A DNA stretch of 64,000 nucleotides from Bacteroidales bacterium (lineage in GTDB: Bacteria; Bacteroidota; Bacteroidia; Bacteroidales; VadinHA17), in the NCBI GenBank assembly GCA_021738535.1, contig JAIPBU010000017.1, positions 1-64,000 of the forward strand, in the 5' to 3' direction. Below, in pieces: positions 1 to 6,577 of the stretch (position 1 is the first letter of the stretch; each line of letters starts with the position of its first letter). A program made the position numbers and the translations under genes. The notes below the pieces were generated by a model. That model did no database searches. It worked only from the letters and a program-made list of their open reading frames with translations, and was not told the DNA's origin.

Positions 1-345
1 CGCCCATAAGGGACTTTCACCCTCTGGATTTTATTAACATCGCCACTGGTTTGTCTGATAAAATTTGTATTTTTCAAATTTATTCAGAGCTTTCAGTAGC
101 GTGTGCTCATGCTCATGCTGGGCACACACATGCGGTATGTTTAATAGGCTTGTCAGGCTTTTTGCAGATCTCATTCGGGCACCTGTATTTAAAAAGATAG
201 ATTAACTTTATAAATGAAACGTGAAGGCAGTTTGAATGGTTAGCCCGCCTACGCCAAGGGCTTCAGCAGGCAGCGCAAAAAGCCCGCCATCCCGAGTACT
301 CGGGAACGCCTACTGAAACATACCGCAGAACCGTTGTGCACAATG
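1..345. repeat. Structured intergenic repeat, copy 1
   Basis: No gene is visible in the first 395 bases. The stretch is a nested imperfect palindrome. TTTCAGTAG (91-99) pairs with CTACTGAAA (309-317 region). TGCGGTATGTTT (131-142) pairs perfectly with AAACATACCGCA (316-327). GGCTTTTTGC (156-165) pairs with GCAAAAAGCC (275-284). Inside lies the perfect palindrome CCCGAGTACTCGGG (291-304). The element ends in CCGTTGTGCACAAT (331-344), with GTTGTGC resembling an attC R' core. Bases 1-168 recur almost unchanged at about 9245-9408. Bases 374-381 read TATCTTTG, a Bacteroidota -7 element, just before the next gene, but no TTTG lies at the usual spacing. Confidence 0.7.
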
Positions 346-395
346 TAATAAATAGCCTTTGACTTAAAATTATTATCTTTGAAAAAAGGACAGAT

Positions 396-617
396 ATGAA
401 CATCCAATCAGAGAAATTGAAATTGATAGAATGGATCACACGAATCCAGGATAGTTCTATTATTGATAAGCTTCTGAAAGTAAAAGAAGAGTCGGACTGG
501 TGGGATGAAATCTCCCAGGAAGAAAAAGAATCAATTGAAAAGGGACTTCAGGACGTAAAGAGTGGCAAGACACATCAACATGCCGTCGCAAAGAAGCTGT
601 ATGAAAAGTACCTATAA
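396..617 (+). CDS. Probable antitoxin of a ParE/RelE-type pair
   Basis: A 73-residue acidic, helical protein with a WWDEISQEEKESIEKG core and a short C-terminal tail (HAVAKKLYEKYL). This layout is common in small Bacteroidota antitoxins that sit directly before a ParE-family toxin. Its stop codon overlaps the start of the toxin gene by 17 bases, which suggests translational coupling. It would neutralise the toxin and probably repress the operon, though no DNA-binding fold is recognisable by eye. The assignment rests mainly on the neighbour and on size. Confidence 0.65.
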   Translation: MNIQSEKLKLIEWITRIQDSSIIDKLLKVKEESDWWDEISQEEKESIEKGLQDVKSGKTHQHAVAKKLYEKYL

Positions 618-894
618 AATCGTCTGGACTGATCACGCTCTCGCTGAATTAAAAGAGATCATTACTTATCTTGAATCCAACTGGACTAGCAAGGAGATTT
701 CGAGGTTATTCAAAAAAATTGAGAAAAGCTTAGCCCAGATAGTAAGAAATCCTTCAATGTATCCAAAGACAGATAGAAGGGAGTCGGTAAGAAGGGCCGT
801 TTTGACAAGGCAATTGACACTGTATTACAAAACCGATAATAACTACATATATATCCTGTCTTTGTTTGATAACAGAAGAAATCCTAAAACATGA
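601..894 (+). CDS. ParE/RelE-family toxin
   Basis: I choose the ATG at 601 (MKSTYKIVWTDHALAELKEI) rather than the earlier in-frame ATG at 562. It gives the usual 97-98 residue toxin and only a short overlap with the antitoxin gene. The family pattern is clear: an N-terminal strand followed by HALAELKEIITYLE, a helix ending in KIEKSLAQI, the NPSMYPKT turn, and the C-terminal strands VRRAVLTRQLTLYYK and IYILSLFDNRRNPKT. Members of the family poison gyrase (ParE) or cleave ribosome-bound mRNA (RelE); the sequence alone does not decide which. A diverged copy of its C-terminal half is fused to the hydrolase gene at 6578-8485. Confidence 0.85.
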   Translation: MKSTYKIVWTDHALAELKEIITYLESNWTSKEISRLFKKIEKSLAQIVRNPSMYPKTDRRESVRRAVLTRQLTLYYKTDNNYIYILSLFDNRRNPKT

Positions 895-906
895 AGATTA
901 TAAAAA

Positions 907-1135
907 ATACACTGTGCATAATGCGGTATAATTAATAGCCTTTGTCATGCTTTTTGCAAATCCCCGCTGAAGCCTGCGCTCTATTTAATTAAGAAAGGTT
1001 AACTTTATACATGAAACGTGAAGGTAGTATTAGTGGTTTCCCCGCCTACGCTGAAAGCTTCGGCGGGCAGTGCAAAAAGCCCGCCATCCCGAATACTCGG
1101 GAACGCTTACTGAATCATACCGACCGTTAGGGGCA
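907..1135. repeat. Structured intergenic repeat, copy 2
   Basis: This 354-base gap between the toxin and the Abi remnant carries a second, diverged copy of the nested palindrome. CGGTAT (924-929) pairs with ATACCG (1117-1122). GCTTTTTGC (949-957) pairs with GCAAAAAGC (1072-1080). CCCGCC (1041-1046) pairs with GGCGGG (1062-1067). A near-palindrome CCCGAATACTCGGG lies at 1088-1101. The element opens with GTGCATAAT and ends with CCGTTAGGGGC (1124-1134), at the same relative places as in copy 1. The spacing of the parts is conserved more than the sequence, as expected for a folded site. Confidence 0.65.
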
Positions 1136-1150
1136 AGGCATTTAAAATAT

Positions 1151-1181
1151 TTTGATTTATTCACTCAAGTTTATATCTTTG
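1151..1181 (+). promoter_or_regulatory. Bacteroidota-type promoter
   Basis: TTTG at 1151-1154, a 19-base spacer, then TATCTTTG at 1174-1181 match the Bacteroidota sigma-ABfr consensus TTTG-N19-TANNTTTG exactly. It faces the Abi remnant that begins at 1249. Confidence 0.7.
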
Positions 1182-1248
1182 TATTAACATGCTTACCCCG
1201 CTTCCCATAAGAACAGCGCGCTCAGGGTAAGCTTTTTAATTTATTACA

Positions 1249-1517
1249 ATGAAAAAAGTGCCATATACAAAGCCTGCACTTACCTACACTGAGCAACTAG
1301 AAAAACTCAAAAAACGTGCCTCATAATAAAAAATGAACAATCTTTCCTAGATGTCTTAGAGAAAAAGAGCTACTATAGACTAAGCGGTTATTGGTATCCA
1401 TTGTTGATAGATAAAGAACAGCACATATTTAAACCAAATGCGGATTTTGATACTGCTTATAAGATTTACCTATTTGACAAGCATTTAAGGCAGTTAGTAA
1501 TTAAGGAACTAGAAAAA
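1249..1517 (+). pseudogene. Abi_2-family (AbiD/AbiF-like) abortive infection gene, fragment
   Basis: The reading starts MKKVPYTKPALTYTEQLEKL, then breaks at about 1318, where a single missing base turns the expected KKRGLIIKNEQ into KKRAS-stop. In the next frame it resumes with SFLDVLEKKSYYRLSGYWYPLL and runs through FDKHLRQLVIKELEK. The SYYRLSGYWYP motif is typical of Abi_2 proteins, which abort phage infection. Only about the first 90 residues remain of a normal 300 or so. At about 1517 the sequence switches without a gap into an unrelated SDR gene, so this is a broken and chimeric remnant. Confidence 0.75.
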
Positions 1518-2042
1518 ATGGTAACAAATAATTTGACAACTTTGGTAATAGGAGCTAGTGGTGCAACAGGAAAGGAATTAGTAAATCAATTGATTCTAAG
1601 GGGTCAAAATGTTAAAGTAATCGTCAGACCTCTTACAAAAATTCCTGACAGATGGGAAACCAATAAAAGCATATCAATAATAAAAGCCAATGTTTCAGAA
1701 ATTGAAGTAAACGAAATAGCGAACTAGATAAAAAATTGTAATGGATTTGATTCGATTACTAATACCACCTCAACTGGATAATGAAACCGCTGCCGATTAT
1801 TTAAGGTTAAACATTGGTCAGAATCATGAAAATATTCAATGGGTAGCCGTTCGCCCGGATTCGTTGATAAATGAATCAAATGTAACCGGATACGAACTAC
1901 ATGCTTCGCCCACAAGAAGTCCTATTTTTAATACGGGCAAAACTAGTCGAACAAACGTTAGGAACTTTATGGCAAGATTATTATTGAAAATGACTTATGG
2001 GAAGAATGGAAAGAGAAAATGCCGGTGATTTATAATAAATAA
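1518..2042 (+). pseudogene. NAD(P)-binding SDR/NmrA-type oxidoreductase, internally deleted
   Basis: The first piece (1518-1727) begins MTNNLTTLVIGASGATGKEL, a Rossmann GASGATG nucleotide-binding start, and stops after about 70 residues. The second piece (1741-1980) reads LIRLLIPPQLDNETAADYL and WVAVRPDSLINE, which is the C-terminal half of the same family. A further frameshift near 1980 is needed to reach the natural tail WEEWKEKMPVIYNK, ending at 2042. The middle of the protein is missing and at least two frame breaks exist, so no working enzyme is expected. The start ATG is fused in frame to the Abi fragment upstream. Confidence 0.7.
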
Positions 2043-2088
2043 GGCAAATCAAAATAGGATGATTCATTCAATTTAAAGGTTAATAGAA

Positions 2089-3009
2089 ATGAAAGCAGTC
2101 ATTTGTACGAAATACGGAATACCTGAAGTCCTCCAGATTAAGGAGATTATTAAGCCAAAACCTAAGAATAATGAGGTTTTAATAAAAGTATATGCAACAA
2201 CGGCGCATATAGGTGATACCCGTATCAGAAGGGTAGACCCTTTTTTAGTAAGACTTATTTTTGGCCTGTTCAGGCCTAGAAAGAATCTAACACTTGGTCT
2301 GGAAATTTCCGGTATAATCGAAGATGTTGGAAAAAATGTAAAATCATTCAAAGTAGGTGATGAAGTGTTTGCCCTGACTGGTTTTGGGCTGGGAGGCTAT
2401 GCCGAATACCGGTGCTTGCCCGAAAAAGTTAAAGAAGGCAAGCAGGAACGAAAGGGATTAGTAGCCATCAAGCCTAAAAACTTAACCTACGAGGAGGCAG
2501 CCACTGTACCTGCTGGAGGACTTACAGCCTTAAAAAATCTACAAAAAGCTAAAATATCCAAAGGCCATAAGATTTTAATAAATGGAGCATCAGGCAGTCT
2601 TGGTACCTACGCTATCCAACTGGCCAAATACTATGGAGCAGAAGTTACCGCTGTGTGTAGTGCTCAAAATTTTGATTTGGTAAAATCCATAGGGGCTGAC
2701 AACGTAATTGATTATACAAAAGAGGATTTCACCCAGATTCAGGATAAGTATGATATAGTGTATGATGCTGTTATGAAGTCAAAAGCCTCGAAATGCCGAA
2801 AAATATTGAAAAGGAATAGCGTTTTTATAAATAACTATCGTCTTCCAAAAATAAAAGGGGATGATTTACTCTATCTAAAAGGCTTGATTGAAAAGAACAA
2901 ACTTAAACCAGTTATTGACAGGACATATTCTATGGAAGACATTGTTGAAGCACATAGATATGTTGATAAGGGACATAAAAAAGGGAATGTTGCAATACGG
3001 ATGAGATGA
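2089..3009 (+). CDS. Zinc-type/quinone oxidoreductase-like medium-chain dehydrogenase
   Basis: A 306-residue medium-chain dehydrogenase/reductase of the NADPH quinone-oxidoreductase branch. The N-terminal GroES-like fold runs from MKAVICTKYGIPEVLQIKE to VKSFKVGDEVFALTGF. The Rossmann domain carries ILINGASGSLGTYAIQLAKYYGAEVTAV, whose GASGSLG loop binds NADPH. The C-terminal YSMEDIVEAHRYVDKGHKKGNVAI ending is typical and complete. No structural-zinc cysteine cluster is visible, as in quinone reductases. The substrate cannot be told. It stands alone between two structured spacers on the same strand as its neighbours. Confidence 0.88.
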   Translation: MKAVICTKYGIPEVLQIKEIIKPKPKNNEVLIKVYATTAHIGDTRIRRVDPFLVRLIFGLFRPRKNLTLGLEISGIIEDVGKNVKSFKVGDEVFALTGFGLGGYAEYRCLPEKVKEGKQERKGLVAIKPKNLTYEEAATVPAGGLTALKNLQKAKISKGHKILINGASGSLGTYAIQLAKYYGAEVTAVCSAQNFDLVKSIGADNVIDYTKEDFTQIQDKYDIVYDAVMKSKASKCRKILKRNSVFINNYRLPKIKGDDLLYLKGLIEKNKLKPVIDRTYSMEDIVEAHRYVDKGHKKGNVAIRMR

Positions 3010-3021
3010 TAAATAACGAAC

Positions 3022-3240
3022 GCACAACATGATGCTATAAATCCAATAGCCGCCGTGGCTTGTGGATAGGGCAGCAGATGGCTGAAAATTTTGTACCTTT
3101 ATCGGGCGACAGTGGAAGCGGCTACTGGTTTTATAGCTTTCCGTTCAGGCACATTCAGCTAAAGCTGAACTTTTGTCTGCCCGTCCCGAATACTCGGGAC
3201 TCCTGCATCCAAAAGAAATGTGCCTGAACGCCGCGCTAAA
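3022..3240. repeat. Structured spacer with attC-like left end and large hairpin
   Basis: GCACAAC at 3022-3028, followed by ATGCTAT and AATAGCC, lines up with the left ends of the two spacers near 120 and 914. Further on, GTTCAGGCACATT (3143-3155) pairs perfectly with AATGTGCCTGAAC (3217-3229). That loop holds two more hairpins: TTCAGCT/AGCTGAA (3154-3169) and GTCCCGA/TACTCGGGAC (3183-3200). The last shares the CCCGA..CTCGGG core of the repeats at 291 and 1088. No gene is seen here. Confidence 0.55.
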
Positions 3241-3251
3241 CCATATAAAAT

Positions 3252-3968
3252 ATGAAACCAAAACTTTTATTACTCCCATTCGTTCTCTTATCACTGAATT
3301 CATTTTGTCAGACAAATGATAATTTAATAAGTATACAAGGAAATGCAATAATTTGTGAAATCCCTGAATTATTTGTGACAAATATTTCTATAAGTTCACA
3401 AGATTCACTCTACTCTAAATGCTCTGATTTGCTTATTGAAAATTACAACCAAATCGAGATGGCATTTGAAAAAAATGGAATTCCAAAAAAAGAATTAAAA
3501 TCAGGAGGAATAAATATTAGTGAGAGTTATTCGTGGACTGGTAGAGAGAGAAAAATGAATGGATATCAAGGAAATATTTCAGTAATACTTGAGCTTCCAT
3601 ATAATAAGCAGACTTTGAATACTGTAATAAACACTTTAAAGAATAATGAATTTCCAGTCTCATATAATTTATCTTTTAAATTAAGTAACAGTCAGAAAGA
3701 AACTTTACTAAAGAAGGCTATTGAGCTGGCAATTGAAAATGCAGAGAAGAAAGCTAATTATATTGCTGAGTCAATGGGTTTTAAGTTATCAAAGATCAAA
3801 GATATAAATTTTGGTTATACTAGTTATAAAAATGACATATTAACAGATGACACCAATGTGTTCTCTATGATTGAGGAAGAAGAGGTTATGGAACAAGATA
3901 TAAGCCTAAATCCACAAAAATTAGAGATAAAAAAAACAATTGGAGTCGTTTGGATTATTGAAGAATAA
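3252..3968 (+). CDS. SIMPL-domain (DUF541) exported protein
   Basis: A 238-residue protein with a Sec signal peptide (MKPKLLLLPFVLLSLNSFCQ; likely cleaved after FCQ) and a SIMPL/DUF541 body. The body has GNAIICEIPELFVTNISIS, then a long helix-strand segment with MAFEKNGIPKKELKSGGINIS. Next is LKKAIELAIENAEKKANYIAESMGFKLSKIKDI, the most recognisable family signature. SIMPL proteins are periplasmic or surface-associated; the eukaryotic relative binds a kinase, but the bacterial role is mostly unknown. The gene starts right after the hairpin spacer and is followed after its stop by an attC-like hairpin. Confidence 0.85.
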   Translation: MKPKLLLLPFVLLSLNSFCQTNDNLISIQGNAIICEIPELFVTNISISSQDSLYSKCSDLLIENYNQIEMAFEKNGIPKKELKSGGINISESYSWTGRERKMNGYQGNISVILELPYNKQTLNTVINTLKNNEFPVSYNLSFKLSNSQKETLLKKAIELAIENAEKKANYIAESMGFKLSKIKDINFGYTSYKNDILTDDTNVFSMIEEEEVMEQDISLNPQKLEIKKTIGVVWIIEE

Positions 3969-4002
3969 CACGCCGGAACTTCGTTTTGCGCGGCGTTGGG
4001 CA
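3965..4002 (+). other. Possible short attC-like recombination site
   Basis: Directly at the stop of the SIMPL gene, AAC (3968-3970) precedes ACGCCG (3971-3976), which pairs with CGGCGT (3992-3997). The right end GTTGGGC (3996-4002) fits the integron core GTTRRRY exactly. The next gene begins 17 bases later. The site is shorter than known attC sites, so this is a suggestion only. Confidence 0.35.
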
Positions 4003-4018
4003 TAATTAAAAGCAGAAT

Positions 4019-4873
4019 ATGAAAATCGCAGTTACAGCAGCAAATGGAAAATTAGGTGTTTCGGTAGTAAATGAGCTAGCAAAGGAAATTGGGAAAGAGA
4101 ATGTAATCGGGATAGTACGCACCCCCGAAAAAGCCTCTCATCTCGGAATAGAAATCAGAACAGGAGATTACAATAGCCGAGAAGACTTTAATTTAGCTTT
4201 GATTGGTATTGATTCCGTACTGCTTATTTCAGGAATGGATGACCCTCAAAAAAGAATCCAGCAACACAGAAATGTAATTCAAGCTGCAATTCAGAATGGA
4301 GTAAAGAAAATTATCTATACCAGCATTATTGGTGATGAGAAAGAAACTGCTTTTAGCCCAATTGTAAAAAGCAATCGCCAAACTGAAATGGATGTTAAAG
4401 AATCGGGTTTAGAATGGGTAATCGGAAGAAATGGAATTTACATTGAACCTGATCTTGAATACATCGACACTTATGTGAAAGAAGGTGAGATTAGAAACTG
4501 TGCAGGTGATGGCAAGTGTGGCTACACAAGTAGGGATGAATTAGGCTTCGCATACACTCAAATGCTACTTCATGATAGACACAATGGACAGACTTATAAT
4601 TTGGTTGGAGAACCAATCACCCAAACCCAATTAGCAGAGTTGATTAATCAGGAGTTTGATACCAACCTGAAATTTAACGCAGTAGCTGTTGATGAATATG
4701 AGAAAGAGCGAAAGGCTGAATTAGGAGATTTCATAGGAACTGTTATTGCAGGAATTTACAATGGAATTAAGAAAGGAGTAAATGATGTACCTTCTGATTT
4801 TGAGCAAGCGTCAGGAAGGCATCATAAATCAACAGTCGAAATGATGAAGGATTTTAAGGGAAAAATAAAATAA
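4019..4873 (+). CDS. NmrA-like SDR, quinone oxidoreductase (QorB-type)
   Basis: A 284-residue atypical short-chain dehydrogenase that starts MKIAVTAANGKLGVSVVNEL, where the NGKLG loop replaces the usual GxxGxxG. It continues with ALIGIDSVLLISGMDD and KKIIYTSIIGDEK, then the substrate-side segment SGLEWVIGRNGIYIEP and GYTSRDELGFAYTQML. This pattern is typical of the NmrA-like QorB branch, which reduces quinones with NADPH. The gene looks complete. It is followed at once by the 58-base repeat shared with the DUF4256 gene, supporting the view that each gene here travels with its own downstream site. Confidence 0.85.
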   Translation: MKIAVTAANGKLGVSVVNELAKEIGKENVIGIVRTPEKASHLGIEIRTGDYNSREDFNLALIGIDSVLLISGMDDPQKRIQQHRNVIQAAIQNGVKKIIYTSIIGDEKETAFSPIVKSNRQTEMDVKESGLEWVIGRNGIYIEPDLEYIDTYVKEGEIRNCAGDGKCGYTSRDELGFAYTQMLLHDRHNGQTYNLVGEPITQTQLAELINQEFDTNLKFNAVAVDEYEKERKAELGDFIGTVIAGIYNGIKKGVNDVPSDFEQASGRHHKSTVEMMKDFKGKIK

Positions 4874-4881
4874 CTATGCCC

Positions 4882-4945
4882 AATAAATAGGACTCTGAAC
4901 GGCCTGCAAGGCCCAGTGAGGAGTACATGTTGAACTACATCCACC
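4882..4945 (+). repeat. Short gene-end repeat, copy 1
   Basis: A repeat of about 58 bases, differing at only four positions from 10149-10213. Both copies lie just behind the stop codon of a + strand gene. The centre is the hairpin GGCCT-GCA-AGGCC (4901-4913), flanked by pairing ACTC/GAGT. The right end reads ATGTTGAACTACA, with GTTGAAC (4929-4935) fitting GTTRRRY. The remaining bases up to 5097 show no gene and probably include the end of the IS91 element. Confidence 0.75.
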
Positions 4946-5097
4946 GGAGTACGGGCTATGTACTTAATGAGGGTTTTCTGAGGATTTTGTGCCGTGGATC
5001 CGGTTTGTTCTTTTAAGTATTGAAAAATTTTATTCTTGCCATCAGGACTGAAGTGGTTAAAAAGAGCCCCGGATCATTCCGTTTTCCCTTGTTTTGA

Positions 5098-5904
5098 TCA
5101 CCACCAGGCATACCTTTCCCACTTGCGCCTTAGTGTACGAAACTTCAATTTATATGGCTGATGCCGAATGCTGTCAATATCAGGGCTTGCTTCCGGGACA
5201 AATTGTAATCTCAGGTTGCGTTTGACCGTGTGGTTGTAAATCCCGTAACGTCTGATTTTTACAAACCTCGCGGGCAATATATGCAAGGTAAACCGGCGCA
5301 GGAACTCAGCTCCATAAAGGGTAACAGGTTTTTTAACCGCCCTGTCCCGGTAGTCTTTTGAACTGAATGTCACCTTTCCATTGGTAATATTCAAAATACG
5401 TTGGTTTGTAATAGCTACCCGATGGGTGTACTGCCCCAAATATTTAATGACATGATCAGCGCCTGCCAGGGATGGTTCACAATGGACCACCCACCTGGCA
5501 GCGTATGCCTGTTTTATCTTGTCTTTGAACAGAGAGAGCTCTTTTTGTTTTCGTAAAGAACGTTTTAAGCTGTCCAGATGCAGGCAGACTGTATTCAACC
5601 CATGAGGTGCCGTGAATACAATATGAAAATGTTTCACAGGCAAAGTACTATGCACCAGTTCATCAATCCAGAATGCCTGTTTGGCTGCCTGACATTTTGG
5701 ACAATGTCTGTCCCCACAGCTATTGTAACTGTAACGAACAGAGCCACAACTGTCACACTCCTCTTCATGACCGCCGAGTGAAGCCGTGCGACAACTTGCA
5801 ATCTTCCCCAGTACTTTTCGTTGCAGGGGCGTCAGCTTTCTCTTTTCAAGAAGATCTGTACTAAACAGGTTTACCGCCTCTGCCAATTCATACATTGTCC
5901 GCAT
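5098..5904 (-). pseudogene. IS91 transposase with HUH region deleted
   Basis: 268 residues against roughly 370-400 for the family. The N-terminal zinc finger is intact (CDSCGSVRYSYNSCGDRHCPKC, near residues 48-70), as is HFHIVFTAPHGLN. The text then jumps from CLHLDSLKR straight to KIKQAYAARWVVHCEP. The missing part normally holds the HPHLHCIVPGGG-type HUH metal site. The tyrosine motif (IKYLGQYTHRVAITN) and the C-terminal FVKIRRYGIY part remain. Because the deletion keeps the frame, a protein could be made, but it should not nick DNA. This is inference from the family pattern. Confidence 0.8.
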
Positions 5905-6457
5905 CAGCAGCGTAGTTATAGAGTGTATCCAGCAGACTATGAGGTTTTATAAGCAGACATTGTGCAACATGAATATAGATCATGGTGGTAGTGATCTGTG
6001 AATGGCCCAATAGTTCCTTAAGGGTAACAATGTTGATACCTTGTTCAAGCAGGTGTGTGGCATAGGAATGCCTGAGTGAATGAAGGTTCACATCCTTTGT
6101 GATGGATGTTTTTTTCAGGTTTTCGCGCATTACCCACGAGAGGCCGCTAACACTGTACCTGCCATCAGGTTCTTTGCCATTGAACAGCCATATATGCGGG
6201 TTTTCTGCAGCCAGATACTTCTTCAGGCCAACAGCCATACTCGCAGCCAGGGGAACTACCCGGTCTTTCTTATACTTGCTATGTCGGATATGAATGGTCT
6301 TCTGCTCAAAGTCAATATCAGATATCTTCAGGTTTATTACTTCCTGTCCCCGCAGACCGGCAGAGTATATCAAGGTCAGCACAATGAGTTGTTTAAGCAG
6401 TGTTGGTGCTGACACTCTTCGAAATCTCACCCAACAATATGAACCAACCGTTTGCAA
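5888..6457 (-). pseudogene. Tyrosine recombinase, N-terminally truncated
   Basis: The catalytic domain is complete: the first Arg in YSAGLRGQEVINL, the Lys strand KYKKDRVVPL, the box HSLRHSYATHLLEQG, LGHSQITTTMIYIHV with the nucleophilic Tyr, and a normal tail. The N-terminal SAM-like DNA-binding domain is absent: the text before TLLKQLIVLTLIY has no family resemblance, so the gene is cut at about 6410. A whole protein would be about 300 residues or more; 189 remain. It overlaps the transposase start by 17 bases. It is not a clear integron integrase, as no extra IntI patch is visible. Confidence 0.8.
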
Positions 6458-6577
6458 ATATTAACAAGATTTTGAAATGTTATTACTAACTTGGACAGCA
6501 ATGGAGTTTACTAGAATTTACTCCACGGACTGCTTGCAAATTGCTGACAGTCTGCATACATAATAAATGCACAAATT

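Larger units (their letters stand above)
5098..6457 (-). mobile_element. IS91-family insertion remnant
   Basis: Two minus-strand genes overlapping by 17 bases make up this remnant. A tyrosine recombinase lies upstream and a zinc-finger Y1-type transposase downstream, the pairing usual for IS91-like elements in Bacteroidota. The recombinase has lost its N-terminal part and the transposase its catalytic centre, so the element should be immobile. It sits in the opposite orientation to all other genes of the island and separates the SDR gene from the serine hydrolase gene. Exact element ends could not be fixed. Confidence 0.8.

Noticed and set aside
5888-6457. Recombinase as an integron integrase for the island
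   Set aside because: Its coupling to an IS91 transposase, the absence of an IntI-specific patch and the missing N-terminal half make it an IS91 companion, not IntI.
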